Origin: Steinernema hermaphroditum
Taxonomy: Eukaryota; Nematoda; Chromadorea; Rhabditida; Steinernematidae
DNA length: 64,000 nt
Direction of reading: 5' to 3'
NCBI GenBank assembly: GCA_030435675.1
Contig: JAUCMV010000010.1
Span: forward strand, 1-64,000
Shown in pieces: positions 40,201 through 54,180 of this stretch. Both the position numbers and the translations under genes were made by a program. The notes under the pieces were generated by a model. It saw only the letters and a program-made list of their open reading frames with translations. It was not told where the DNA came from and did not search any database. The first letter of the stretch is position 1. Every line of letters begins with the position of its first letter.

Positions 40201-43200
40201 ATGATTGGATCTTGTAGAACTGCACGAGCCTGATCGAACGCGCCTACTCTCGTTGGATTTCCTGTGGACTATCTTAGTTTCCTGCAAAACTTTCAATTCG
40301 AGACAGACAGGGCCCTTGCTCACACCAAGAGCTCTGCATCTGACCCTCCTGCTCCAAAGTACCATAGCATTTTTATGATTGGATCTTGTAGAACTGCACG
40401 AGCCTGATCGAACGCGCCTACTCTCGTTGGATTTCCTGTGGACTATCTTAGTTTCCTGCAAAACTTTCAATTCGAGACAGCAGGGCCCTTGCTCACACCA
40501 AGAGCTCTGCATCTGACCCTCCTGCTCCAAAGTACCATAGCATTTTTATGATCGGATCTTGTAGAACTGCACGAGCCTGATCGAACGCGCCTATTCCCGT
40601 TCGGATTACTGTGGACTATCTTAGTTTCCTGCAAAACTTTCAATTCGAGACAGATAGGGCCCTTGTTCATGCAAAGAGTTCTGCATCTGACCCTCCTGCT
40701 CCAAAATACCATAGCATTTTTATAATTGGATCTTGTAGAACTGCACGAGCCTGATCGAACGCGCCTACTCTCGTTGGATTTCCTGCGGACTATCTTAGTT
40801 TCCTGCAAAACTTTCAATTCGAGACAGCAGGGCCCTTGCTCACACCAAGAGCTCTGCATCTGACCCTCCTGCTCCAAAGTACCATAGCATTTTTATGATT
40901 GGATCTTGTAGAACTGCACGAGCCTGATCGAACGCGCCTATTCCCGTTGGGATTACTGTGGACTATCTTAGTTTCCTGCAAAACTTTCAATTCGAGACAG
41001 CAGGGCCCTTGCTCACACCAAGAGCTCTGCATCTGACCCTCCTGCTCCAAAGTACCATAGCATTTTTATGATTGGATCTTGTAGAACTGCACGAGCCTGA
41101 TCGAACGCGCCTACTCTCGTTGGATTTCCTGTGGACTATCTTAGTTTCCTGCAAAACTTTCAATTCGAGACAGATAGGGCCCTTGTTCATACAAAGAGTT
41201 CTGCATCTGACCCTCCTGCTCCAAAGTACCATAGCATTTTTATGATTGGATCTTGTAGAACTGCACGAGCCTGATCGAACGCGCCTACTCTCGTTGGATT
41301 TACTGTGGACTATCTTAGTTTCCTGCAAAACTTTCAATTCGAGACAGCAGGGCCCTTGCTCACACCAAGAGCTCTGCATCTGACCCTCCTGCTCCAAAGT
41401 ACCATAGCATTTTTATGATCGGATCTTGTAGAACTGCACGAGCCTGATCGAACGCGCCTATTCCCGTTCGGATTACTGTGGACTATCTTAGTTTCCTGCA
41501 AAACTTTCAATTCGAGACAGATAGGGCCCTTGTTCATGCAAAGAGTTCTGCATCTGACCCTCCTGCTCCAAAATACCATAGCATTTTTATAATTGGATCT
41601 TGTAGAACTGCACGAGCCTGATCGAACGCGCCTACTCTCGTTGGATTTCCTGCGGACTATCTTAGTTTCCTGCAAAACTTTCAATTCGAGACAGCAGGGC
41701 CCTTGCTCACACCAAGAGCTCTGCATCTGACCCTCCTGCTCCAAAGTACCATAGCATTTTTATGATTGGATCTTGTAGAACTGCACGAGCCTGATCGAAC
41801 GCGCCTATTCCCGTTGGGATTACTGTGGACTATCTTAGTTTCCTGCAAAACTTTCAATTCGAGACAGCAGGGCCCTTGCTCACACCAAGAGCTCTGCATC
41901 TGACCCTCCTGCTCCAAAGTACCATAGCATTTTTATGATCGGATCTTGTAGAACTGCACGAGCCTGATCGAACGCGCCTATTCCCGTTCGGATTACTGTG
42001 GACTATCTTAGTTTCCTGCAAAACTTTCAATTCGAGACAGATAGGGCCCTTGTTCATACAAAGAGTTCTGCATCTGACCCTCCTGCTCCAAAGTACCATA
42101 GCATTTTTATGATTGGATCTTGTAGAACTGCACGAGCCTGATCGAACGCGCCTACTCTCGTTGGATTTCCTGCGGACTATCTTAGTTTCCTGCAAAACTT
42201 TCAATTCGAGACAGCAGGGCCCTTGCTCACACCAAGAGCTCTGCATCTGACCCTCCTGCTCCAAAGTACCATAGCATTTTTATGATTGGATCTTGTAGAA
42301 CTGCACGAGCCTGATCGAACGCGCCTATTCCCGTTGGATTTACTGTGGACTATCTTAGTTTCCTGCAAAACTTTCAATTCGAGACAGATAGGGCCCTTGT
42401 TCATACAAAGAGTTCTGCATCTGACCCTCCTGCTCCAAAGTACCATAGCATTTTTATGATTGGATCTTGTAGAACTGCACGAGCCTGATCGAACGCGCCT
42501 ACTCTCGTTGGATTTCCTGTGGACTATCTTAGTTTCCTGCAAAACTTTCAATTCGAGACAGCAGGGCCCTTGCTCACACAAAGAGCTCTGCATCTGACCC
42601 CTCCGCTCCAAAGTACCATAGCATTTTTATGATTGGATCTTGTAGAACTGCACGAGCCTGATCGAACGCGCCTATTCCCGTTGGATTTACTGTGGACTAT
42701 CTTAGTTTCCTGCAAAACTTTCAATTCGAGACAGATAGGGCCCTTGTTCATACAAAGAGTTCTGCATCTGACCCTCCTGCTCCAAAGTACCATAGCATTT
42801 TTATGATTGGATCTTGTAGAACTGCACGAGCCTGATCGAACGCGCCTATTCCCGTTGGGATTACTGTGGACTATCTTAGTTTCCTGCAAAACTTTCAATT
42901 CGAGACAGCAGGGCCCTTGCTCACACCAAGAGCTCTGCATCTGACCCTCCTGCTCCAAAGTACCATAGCATTTTTATGATTGGATCTTGTAGAACTGCAC
43001 GAGCCTGATCGAACGCGCCTATTCCCGTTGGATTTACTGTGGACTATCTTAGTTTCCTGCAAAACTTTCAATTCGAGACAGATAGGGCCCTTGTTCATAC
43101 AAAGAGTTCTGCATCTGACCCTCCTGCTCCAAAGTACCATAGCATTTTTATGATTGGATCTTGTAGAACTGCACGAGCCTGATCGAACGCGCCTACTCTC

Positions 43201-44973
43201 GTTGGATTTCCTGTGGACTATCTTAGTTTCCTGCAAAACTTTCAATTCGAGACAGTTAGGGCCTTGTTCATACAAAGAGTTCTGCATCTGACCCCTCCTG
43301 CTCCAAAGTACCATAGCATTTTTATGATTGGATCTTGTAGAACTGCACGAGCCTGATCGAACGCGCCTACTCTCGTTGGATTTCCTGTGGACTATCTTAG
43401 TTTCCTGCAAAACTTTCAATTCGAGACAGCAGGGCCCTTGCTCACACCAAGAGCTCTGCATCTGACCCTCCTGCTCCAAAGTACCATAGCATTTTTATGA
43501 TTGGATCTTGTAGAACTGCACGAGCCTGATCGAACGCGCCTATTCCCGTTGGATTTACTGTGGACTATCTTAGTTTCCTGCAAAACTTTCAATTCGAGAC
43601 AGATAGGGCCCTTGTTCATACAAAGAGTTCTGCATCTGACCCTCCTGCTCCAAAGTACCATAGCATTTTTATGATTGGATCTTGTAGAACTGCACGAGCC
43701 TGATCGAACGCGCCTACTCTCGTTGGATTTCCTGCGGACTATCTTAGTTTCCTGCAAAACTTTCAATTCGAGACAGCAGGGCCCTTGCTCACACCAAGAG
43801 CTCTGCATCTGACCCTCCTGCTCCAAAGTACCATAGCATTTTTATGATTGGATCTTGTAGAACTGCACGAGCCTGATCGAACGCGCCTACTCTCGTTGGA
43901 TTTGCTGTGGACTATCTTAGTTTCCTGCAAAACTTTCAATTCGAGACAGCAGGGCCCTTGCTCACACCAAGAGCTCTGCATCTGACCCTCCTGCTCCAAA
44001 GTACCATAGCATTTTTATGATCGGATCTTGTAGAACTGCACGAGCCTGATCGAACGCGCCTATTCCCGTTCGGATTACTGTGGACTATCTTAGTTTCCTG
44101 CAAAACTTTCAATTCGAGACAGATAGGGCCTTGTTCATGCAAAGAGTTCTGCATCTGACCCTCCTGCTCCAAAATACCATAGCATTTTTATAATTGGATC
44201 TTGTAGAACTGCACGAGCCTGATCGAACGCGCCTACTCTCGTTGGATTTCCTGCGGACTATCTTAGTTTCCTGCAAAACTTTCAATTCGAGACAGCAGGG
44301 CCCTTGCTCACACCAAGAGCTCTGCATCTGACCCTCCTGCTCCAAAGTACCATAGTATTTTTATGATTCCATCTTGTAGAACTGCACGAGCCTGATTGAA
44401 CGCGCCTATTCCCGTTGGGATTACTGTGGACTATCTTAGTTTCCTGCAAAACTTTCAATTCGAGACAGCAGGGCCCTTGCTCACACCAAGAGCTCTGCAT
44501 CTGACCCTCCTGCTCCAAAGTACCATAGCATTTTTATGATCGGATCTTGTAGAACTGCACGAGCCTGATCGAACGCGCCTATTCCCGTTCGGATTACTGT
44601 GGACTATCTTAGTTTCCTGCAAAACTTTCAATTCGAGACAGATAGGGCCTTGTTCATGCAAAGAGTTCTGCATCTGACCCTCCTGCTCCAAAATACCATA
44701 GCATTTTTATGATTGGATCTTGTAGAACTGCACGAGCCTGATCGAACGCGCCTACTCTCGTTGGATTTCCTGTGGACTATCTTAGTTTCCTGCAAAACTT
44801 TCAATTCGAGACAGCAGGGCCCTTGCTCACACCAAGAGCTCTGCATCTGACCCTCCTGCTCCAAAGTACCATAGCATTTTTATGATTGGATCTTGTAGAA
44901 CTGCACGAGCCTGATCGAACGCGCCTATTCCCGTTGGATTTACTGTGGACTATCTTAGTTTCCTGCAAAACTT
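34223..44973. repeat. Domain 8: 347-bp dimers and 867-bp pentamers
   Basis: A 347-bp dimer (174+173) dominates. Its first unit has GATCGGATC, CCCGTTCGGATTACTG and GGGCCC with TTCATGCAAAG. Its second unit has CCAAAATACCATAGC, TTTTTATAATTGG, TTTCCTGCGG and the class B tail. I count about twelve copies of the TATAATTGG mark (near 35175, 35696, 36040, 36908, 37600, 38131, 38469, 39509, 39857, 40721, 41589, 44190). Dimers combine with a single B unit (CGTTGGGATTACTG, GATTGAACG) into 520-bp and 867-bp blocks; 37347-38214 and 37694-38561 both step by 867 bp. From about 42.2 kb the pattern loosens into generic A/B dimers. Confidence 0.86.
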
Positions 44974-46847
44974 TCAATTCGAGACAGATAGGGCCTTGTT
45001 CATACAAAGAGTTCTGCATCTGACCCTCCTGCTCCAAAGTACCATAGCATTTTTATGATTGGATCTTGTAGAACTGCACGAGCCTGATCGAACGCGCCTA
45101 CTCTCGTTGGATTTCCTGTGGACTATCTTAGTTTCCTGCAAAACTTTCAATTCGAGACAGTTAGGGCCTTGTTCATACAAAGAGTTATGCATCTGACCCC
45201 TCCGCTCCATACCATAATTTTTATGATTGGATCTTGTAGAACTGCACGAGCCTGATCGAACGCGCCTACTCTCGTTGGATTTGCTGTGGACTATCTTAGT
45301 TTCCTGCAAAACTTTCAATTCGAGACAGCAGGGCCCTTGCTCACACCAAGAGCTCTGCATCTGACCCTCCTGCTCCAAAGTACCACAGCATTTTTATGAT
45401 TGGATCTTGTAGAACTGCACGAGCCTGATCAAACGCGCCTATTCCCGTTGGATTTACTGCGGACTATCTTAGTTTCCTGCAAAACTTTCAATTCGAGACA
45501 GATAGGGCCTTGTTCATACAAAGAGTTCTGCATCTGACCCTCCTGCTCCAAAGTACCATAGCATTTTTATGATTCCATCTTGTAGAACTGCACGAGCCTG
45601 ATTGAACGCGCCTATTCCCGTTGGGATTACTGTGGACTATCTTAGTTTCCTGCAAAACTTTCAATTCGAGACAGCAGGGCCCTTGCTCACACCAAGAGCT
45701 CTGCATCTGACCCTCCTGCTCCAAAGTACCACAGCATTTTTATGATTGGATCTTGTAGAACTGCACGAGCCTGATCAAACGCGCCTATTCCCGTTGGATT
45801 TACTGCGGACTATCTTAGTTTCCTGCAAAACTTTCAATTCGAGACAGATAGGGCCTTGTTCATACAAAGAGTTCTGCATCTGACCCTCCTGCTCCAAAGT
45901 ACCATAGCACTTTTATGATTGGATCTTGTAGAACTGCACGAGCCTGATCGAACGCGCCTAATCTCGTTGGATTTCCTGTGGACTATCTTAGTTTCCTGCA
46001 AAACTTTCAATTCGAGACAGTTAGGGCCTTGTTCATACAAAGAGTTATGCATCTGACCCCTCCGCTCCAATTTTTATGATTGGAGCTTGTAGAACTGCAC
46101 GAGCCTGATCGAACGCGCCTAATCTCGTTGGATTTCCTGTGGACTATCTTAGTTTCCTGCAAAACTTTCAATTCGAGACAGCAGGGCCCTTGCTCACACC
46201 AAGAGCTCTGCATCTGACCCTCCTGCTCCAAAGTACCACAGCATTTTTATGATTGGATCTTGTAGAACTGCACGAGCCTGATCAAACGCGCCTATTCCCG
46301 TTGGATTTACTGCGGACTATCTTAGTTTCCTGCAAAACTTTCAATTCGAGACAGATAGGGCCTTGTTCATACAAAGAGTTCTGCATCTGACCCTCCTGCT
46401 CCAAAGTACCATAGCATTTTTATGATTGGATCTTGTAGAACTGCACGAGCCTGATCGAACGCGCCTACTCTCGTTGGATTTCCTGTGGACTATCTTAGTT
46501 TCCTGCAAAACTTTCAATTCGAGACAGTTAGGGCCTTGTTCATACAAAGAGTTATGCATCTGACCCCTCCGCTCCAATTTTTATGATTGGATCTTGTAGA
46601 ACTGCACGAGCCTGATCGAACGCGCCTACTCTCGTTGGATTTGCTGTGGACTATCTTAGTTTCCTGCAAAACTTTCAATTCGAGACAGCAGGGCCCTTGC
46701 TCACACCAAGAGCTCTGCATCTGACCCTCCTGCTCCAAAGTACCACAGCATTTTTATGATTGGATCTTGTAGAACTGCACGAGCCTGATCAAACGCGCCT
46801 ATTCCCGTTGGATTTACTGCGGACTATCTTAGTTTCCTGCAAAACTT

Positions 46848-47700
46848 TCAATTCGAGACAGATAGGGCCTTGTTCATACAAAGAGTTCTGCATCTGACCC
46901 TCCTGCTCCAAAGTACCATAGCATTTTTATGATTACATCTTGTAGAACTGCACGAGCCTGATTGAACGCGCCTATTCCCGTTGGGATTACTGTGGACTAT
47001 CTTAGTTTCCTGCAAAACTTTCAATTCGAGACAGCAGGGCCCTTGCTCACACCAAGAGCTCTGCATCTGACCCTCCTGCTCCAAAGTACCACAGCATTTT
47101 TATGATTGGATCTTGTAGAACTGCACGAGCCTGATCAAACGCGCCTATTCCCGTTGGATTTACTGCGGACTATCTTAGTTTCCTGCAAAACTTTCAATTC
47201 GAGACAGATAGGGCCTTGTTCATACAAAGAGTTCTGCATCTGACCCTCCTGCTCCAAAGTACCATAGCATTTTTATGATTGGATCTTGTAGAACTGCACG
47301 AGCCTGATCGAACGCGCCTACTCTCGTTGGATTTCCTGTGGACTATCTTAGTTTCCTGCAAAACTTTCAATTCGAGACAGTTAGGGCCTTGTTCATACAA
47401 AGAGTTATGCATCTGACCCCTCCGCTCCAATTTTTATGATTGGATCTTGTAGAACTGCACGAGCCTGATCGAACGCGCCTACTCTCGTTGGATTTGCTGT
47501 GGACTATCTTAGTTTCCTGCAAAACTTTCAATTCGAGACAGCAGGGCCCTTGCTCACACCAAGAGCTCTGCATCTGACCCTCCTGCTCCAAAGTACCACA
47601 GCATTTTTATGATTGGATCTTGTAGAACTGCACGAGCCTGATCAAACGCGCCTATTCCCGTTGGATTTACTGCGGACTATCTTAGTTTCCTGCAAAACTT
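46848..47700 (+). repeat. Pentameric 853-bp variant of the octamer
   Basis: This block equals one octamer minus one 507-bp triplet (853 = 507 + 346). The triplet marked by AGCACTTTTATG and GGAGCTTG is the missing one. Its first pair has a private GATTACATCTTG near 46931 where other copies have GATTCCATCTTG. Loss by unequal exchange between the two related triplets is the simplest explanation (inference). Confidence 0.88.
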
Positions 47701-50420
47701 TCAATTCGAGACAGATAGGGCCTTGTTCATACAAAGAGTTCTGCATCTGACCCTCCTGCTCCAAAGTACCATAGCATTTTTATGATTCCATCTTGTAGAA
47801 CTGCACGAGCCTGATTGAACGCGCCTATTCCCGTTGGGATTACTGTGGACTATCTTAGTTTCCTGCAAAACTTTCAATTCGAGACAGCAGGGCCCTTGCT
47901 CACACCAAGAGCTCTGCATCTGACCCTCCTGCTCCAAAGTACCACAGCATTTTTATGATTGGATCTTGTAGAACTGCACGAGCCTGATCAAACGCGCCTA
48001 TTCCCGTTGGATTTACTGCGGACTATCTTAGTTTCCTGCAAAACTTTCAATTCGAGACAGATAGGGCCTTGTTCATACAAAGAGTTCTGCATCTGACCCT
48101 CCTGCTCCAAAGTACCATAGCACTTTTATGATTGGATCTTGTAGAACTGCACGAGCCTGATCGAACGCGCCTAATCTCGTTGGATTTCCTGTGGACTATC
48201 TTAGTTTCCTGCAAAACTTTCAATTCGAGACAGTTAGGGCCTTGTTCATACAAAGAGTTATGCATCTGACCCCTCCGCTCCAATTTTTATGATTGGAGCT
48301 TGTAGAACTGCACGAGCCTGATCGAACGCGCCTAATCTCGTTGGATTTCCTGTGGACTATCTTAGTTTCCTGCAAAACTTTCAATTCGAGACAGCAGGGC
48401 CCTTGCTCACACCAAGAGCTCTGCATCTGACCCTCCTGCTCCAAAGTACCACAGCATTTTTATGATTGGATCTTGTAGAACTGCACGAGCCTGATCAAAC
48501 GCGCCTATTCCCGTTGGATTTACTGCGGACTATCTTAGTTTCCTGCAAAACTTTCAATTCGAGACAGATAGGGCCTTGTTCATACAAAGAGTTCTGCATC
48601 TGACCCTCCTGCTCCAAAGTACCATAGCATTTTTATGATTGGATCTTGTAGAACTGCACGAGCCTGATCGAACGCGCCTACTCTCGTTGGATTTCCTGTG
48701 GACTATCTTAGTTTCCTGCAAAACTTTCAATTCGAGACAGTTAGGGCCTTGTTCATACAAAGAGTTATGCATCTGACCCCTCCGCTCCAATTTTTATGAT
48801 TGGATCTTGTAGAACTGCACGAGCCTGATCGAACGCGCCTACTCTCGTTGGATTTGCTGTGGACTATCTTAGTTTCCTGCAAAACTTTCAATTCGAGACA
48901 GCAGGGCCCTTGCTCACACCAAGAGCTCTGCATCTGACCCTCCTGCTCCAAAGTACCACAGCATTTTTATGATTGGATCTTGTAGAACTGCACGAGCCTG
49001 ATCAAACGCGCCTATTCCCGTTGGATTTACTGCGGACTATCTTAGTTTCCTGCAAAACTTTCAATTCGAGACAGATAGGGCCTTGTTCATACAAAGAGTT
49101 CTGCATCTGACCCTCCTGCTCCAAAGTACCATAGCATTTTTATGATTCCATCTTGTAGAACTGCACGAGCCTGATTGAACGCGCCTATTCCCGTTGGGAT
49201 TACTGTGGACTATCTTAGTTTCCTGCAAAACTTTCAATTCGAGACAGCAGGGCCCTTGCTCACACCAAGAGCTCTGCATCTGACCCTCCTGCTCCAAAGT
49301 ACCACAGCATTTTTATGATTGGATCTTGTAGAACTGCACGAGCCTGATCAAACGCGCCTATTCCCGTTGGATTTACTGCGGACTATCTTAGTTTCCTGCA
49401 AAACTTTCAATTCGAGACAGATAGGGCCTTGTTCATACAAAGAGTTCTGCATCTGACCCTCCTGCTCCAAAGTACCATAGCACTTTTATGATTGGATCTT
49501 GTAGAACTGCACGAGCCTGATCGAACGCGCCTAATCTCGTTGGATTTCCTGTGGACTATCTTAGTTTCCTGCAAAACTTTCAATTCGAGACAGTTAGGGC
49601 CTTGTTCATACAAAGAGTTATGCATCTGACCCCTCCGCTCCAATTTTTATGATTGGAGCTTGTAGAACTGCACGAGCCTGATCGAACGCGCCTAATCTCG
49701 TTGGATTTCCTGTGGACTATCTTAGTTTCCTGCAAAACTTTCAATTCGAGACAGCAGGGCCCTTGCTCACACCAAGAGCTCTGCATCTGACCCTCCTGCT
49801 CCAAAGTACCACAGCATTTTTATGATTGGATCTTGTAGAACTGCACGAGCCTGATCAAACGCGCCTATTCCCGTTGGATTTACTGCGGACTATCTTAGTT
49901 TCCTGCAAAACTTTCAATTCGAGACAGATAGGGCCTTGTTCATACAAAGAGTTCTGCATCTGACCCTCCTGCTCCAAAGTACCATAGCATTTTTATGATT
50001 GGATCTTGTAGAACTGCACGAGCCTGATCGAACGCGCCTACTCTCGTTGGATTTCCTGTGGACTATCTTAGTTTCCTGCAAAACTTTCAATTCGAGACAG
50101 TTAGGGCCTTGTTCATACAAAGAGTTATGCATCTGACCCCTCCGCTCCAATTTTTATGATTGGATCTTGTAGAACTGCACGAGCCTGATCGAACGCGCCT
50201 ACTCTCGTTGGATTTGCTGTGGACTATCTTAGTTTCCTGCAAAACTTTCAATTCGAGACAGCAGGGCCCTTGCTCACACCAAGAGCTCTGCATCTGACCC
50301 TCCTGCTCCAAAGTACCACAGCATTTTTATGATTGGATCTTGTAGAACTGCACGAGCCTGATCAAACGCGCCTATTCCCGTTGGATTTACTGCGGACTAT
50401 CTTAGTTTCCTGCAAAACTT
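47701..50420 (+). repeat. Two tandem octamer copies that look identical
   Basis: Copies 47701-49060 and 49061-50420 are each 1,360 bp. Reading them side by side I found no base difference, and the copy at 45488-46847 also agrees in every marker I compared. Identity at this scale indicates very recent amplification or conversion, and is also where assembly copy number is least certain. Confidence 0.82.
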
Positions 50421-53400
50421 TCAATTCGAGACAGATAGGGCCTTGTTCATACAAAGAGTTCTGCATCTGACCCTCCTGCTCCAAAGTACCATAGCATTTT
50501 TATGATTCCATCTTGTAGAACTGCACGAGCCTGATTGAACGCGCCTATTCCCGTTGGGATTACTGTGGACTATCTTAGTTTCCTGCAAAACTTTCAATTC
50601 GAGACAGCAGGGCCCTTGCTCACACCAAGAGCTCTGCATCTGACCCTCCTGCTCCAAAGTACCACAGCATTTTTATGATTGGATCTTGTAGAACTGCACG
50701 AGCCTGATCAAACGCGCCTATTCCCGTTGGATTTACTGCGGACTATCTTAGTTTCCTGCAAAACTTTCAATTCGAGACAGATAGGGCCTTGTTCATACAA
50801 AGAGTTCTGCATCTGACCCTCCTGCTCCAAAGTACCATAGCACTTTTATGATTGGATCTTGTAGAACTGCACGAGCCTGATCGAACGCGCCTAATCTCGT
50901 TGGATTTCCTGTGGACTATCTTAGTTTCCTGCAAAACTTTCAATTCGAGACAGTTAGGGCCTTGTTCATACAAAGAGTTATGCATCTGACCCCTCCGCTC
51001 CAATTTTTATGATTGGAGCTTGTAGAACTGCACGAGCCTGATCGAACGCGCCTAATCTCGTTGGATTTCCTGTGGACTATCTTAGTTTCCTGCAAAACTT
51101 TCAATTCGAGACAGTTAGGGCCTTGTTCATACAAAGAGTTATGCATCTGACCCCTCCGCTCCAATTTTTATGATTGGATCTTGTAGAACTGCACGAGCCT
51201 GATCGAACGCGCCTACTCTCGTTGGATTTCCTGTGGACTACCTTAGTTTCCTGCAAAACTTTCAATTCGAGACAGCAGGGCCCTTGCTCACACCAAGAGC
51301 TCTGCATCTGACCCTCCTGCTCCAAAGTACCATAGCATTTTTATGATTCCGTAGAACTGCACGAGCCTGATTGAACGCGCCTACTCTCGTTGGATTTCCT
51401 GTGGACTACCTTAGTTTCCTGCAAAACTTTCAATTCGAGACAGCAGGGCCCTTGCTCACACCAAGAGCTCTGCATCTGACCCTCCTGCTCCAAAGTACCA
51501 TAGCACTTTTATGATTGGATCTTGTAGAACTGCACGAGCCTGATTGAACGCGCCTACTCTCGTTGGATTTCCTGTGGACTATCTTAGTTTCCTGCAAAAC
51601 TTTCAATTCGAGACAGATAGGGCCTTGTTCATGCAAAGAGTTCCGCATCTGACCCTCCTGCTCCAAAGTACCATAGCACTTTTATGATTGGATCTTGTAG
51701 AACTGCACGAGCCTGATCGAACGCGCCTAATCTCGTTGGATTTCCTGTGGACTATCTTAGTTTCCTGCAAAACTTTCAATTCGAGACAGTTAGGGCCTTG
51801 TTCATACAAAGAGTTATGCATCTGACCCCTCCGCTCCAATTTTTATGATTGGAGCTTGTAGAACTGCACGAGCCTGATCGAACGCGCCTAATCTCGTTGG
51901 ATTTCCTGTGGACTACCTTAGTTTCCTGCAAAACTTTCAATTCGAGACAGCAGGGCCCTTGCTCACACCAAGAGCTCTGCATCTGACCCTCCTGCTCCAA
52001 AGTACCATAGCATTTTTATGATTCCGTCTTGTAGAACTGCACGAGCCTGATTGAACGCGCCTACTCTCGTTGGATTTCCTGTGGACTATCTTAGTTTCCT
52101 GCAAAACTTTCAATTCGAGACAGATAGGGCCTTGTTCACACCAAGAGCTCTGCATCTGACCCTCCTGCTCCAAAGTACCATAGCATTTTTATGATTCCGT
52201 AGAACTGCACGAGCCTGATTGAACGCGCCTACTCTCGTTGGATTTCCTGTGGACTACCTTAGTTTCCTGCAAAACTTTCAATTCGAGACAGCAGGGCCCT
52301 TGCTCACACCAAGAGCTCTGCATCTGACCCTCCTGCTCCAAAGTACCATAGCATTTTTATGATTCCGTAGAACTGCACGAGCCTGATTGAACGCGCCTAC
52401 TCTCGTTGGATTTCCTGTGGACTACCTTAGTTTCCTGCAAAACTTTCAATTCGAGACAGCAGGGCCCTTGCTCACACCAAGAGCTCTGCATCTGACCCTC
52501 CTGCTCCAAAGTACCATAGCACTTTTATGATTGGATCTTGTAGAACTGCACGAGCCTGATTGAACGCGCCTACTCTCGTTGGATTTCCTGTGGACTATCT
52601 TAGTTTCCTGCAAAACTTTCAATTCGAGACAGATAGGGCCTTGTTCATGCAAAGAGTTCCGCATCTGACCCTCCTGCTCCAAAGTACCATAGCACTTTTA
52701 TGATTGGATCTTGTAGAACTGCACGAGCCTGATCGAACGCGCCTAATCTCGTTGGATTTCCTGTGGACTATCTTAGTTTCCTGCAAAACTTTCAATTCGA
52801 GACAGTTAGGGCCTTGTTCATACAAAGAGTTATGCATCTGACCCCTCCGCTCCAATTTTTATGATTGGAGCTTGTAGAACTGCACGAGCCTGATCGAACG
52901 CGCCTAATCTCGTTGGATTTCCTGTGGACTACCTTAGTTTCCTGCAAAACTTTCAATTCGAGACAGCAGGGCCCTTGCTCACACCAAGAGCTCTGCATCT
53001 GACCCTCCTGCTCCAAAGTACCATAGCATTTTTATGATTCCGTCTTGTAGAACTGCACGAGCCTGATTGAACGCGCCTACTCTCGTTGGATTTCCTGTGG
53101 ACTATCTTAGTTTCCTGCAAAACTTTCAATTCGAGACAGATAGGGCCTTGTTCACACCAAGAGCTCTGCATCTGACCCTCCTGCTCCAAAGTACCATAGC
53201 ATTTTTATGATTCCGTCTTGTAGAACTGCACGAGCCTGATTGAACGCGCCTACTCTCGTTGGATTTCCTGTGGACTATCTTAGTTTCCTGCAAAACTTTC
53301 AATTCGAGACAGATAGGGCCTTGTTCATGCAAAGAGTTCCGCATCTGACCCTCCTGCTCCAAAGTACCATAGCACTTTTATGATTGGATCTTGTAGAACT

Positions 53401-53471
53401 GCACGAGCCTGATCGAACGCGCCTAATCTCGTTGGATTTCCTGTGGACTATCTTAGTTTCCTGCAAAACTT

Positions 53472-54115
53472 TCAATTCGAGACAGTTAGGGCCTTGTTCA
53501 TACAAAGAGTTCTGCATCTGACCCCTCCGCTCCAATTTTTATGATTGGAGCTTGTAGAACTGCACGAGCCTGATCGAACGCGCCTAATCTCGTTGGATTT
53601 CCTGTGGACTATCTTAGTTTCCTGCAAAACTTTCAATTCGAGACAGTTAGGGCCTTGTTCATACAAAGAGTTATGCATCTGACCCCTCCGCTCCAATTTT
53701 TATGATTGGATCTTGTAGAACTGCACGAGCCTGATCGAACGCGCCTACTCTCGTTGGATTTCCTGTGGACTACCTTAGTTTCCTGCAAAACTTTCAATTC
53801 GAGACAGTTAGGGCCTTGTTCATACAAAGAGTTATGCATCTGACCCCTCCGCTCCCATTTTTATGATTGGATCTTGTAGAACTGCACGAGCCTGATCGAA
53901 CGCGCCTAATCTCGTTGGATTTCCTGTGGACTATCTTAGTTTCCTGCAAAACTTTCAATTCGAGACAGTTAGGGCCTTGTTCATACAAAGAGTTATGCAT
54001 CTGACCCCTCCGCTCCAATTTTTATGATTGGATCTTGTAGAACTGCACGAGCCTGATCGAACGCGCCTAATCTCGTTGGATTTCCTGTGGACTATCTTAG
54101 TTTCCTGCAAAACTT
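53472..54115 (+). repeat. Four consecutive 161-bp short units
   Basis: Equivalent points at 53472, 53633, 53794, 53955 and 54116 are each 161 bp apart. All are class C with the hinge reduced to GCTCCAATTTTTATG (GCTCCCATTTTTATG in the third). This is the longest run of the compact unit in the window, showing that the deleted form can itself be amplified in tandem. Confidence 0.87.
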
Positions 54116-54180
54116 TCAATTCGAGACAGTTAGGGCCTTGTTCATACAAAGAGTTATGCATCTGACCCCTCCGCTCCAAA

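Larger units (their letters stand above)
44974..51100. repeat. Domain 9: 1,360-bp octameric higher-order repeat
   Basis: The period is 1,360 bp = six 173-bp and two 161-bp units. Boundaries lie at 45488, 46848 (1,360), 47701 (853), 49061 (1,360) and 50421 (1,360). The octamer divides into two related 507-bp triplets (173+161+173) and one 346-bp pair. The first triplet is marked by AGCACTTTTATG, CCTAATCTCG and GGAGCTTG; the second by AGCATTTTTATG, CCTACTCTCG and TTTGCTGTGG; the pair by GATTCCATCTTG and GATTGAACG. The fifth copy starts at 50421 and loses the pattern near 51101, where a class C unit replaces B. Confidence 0.92.
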
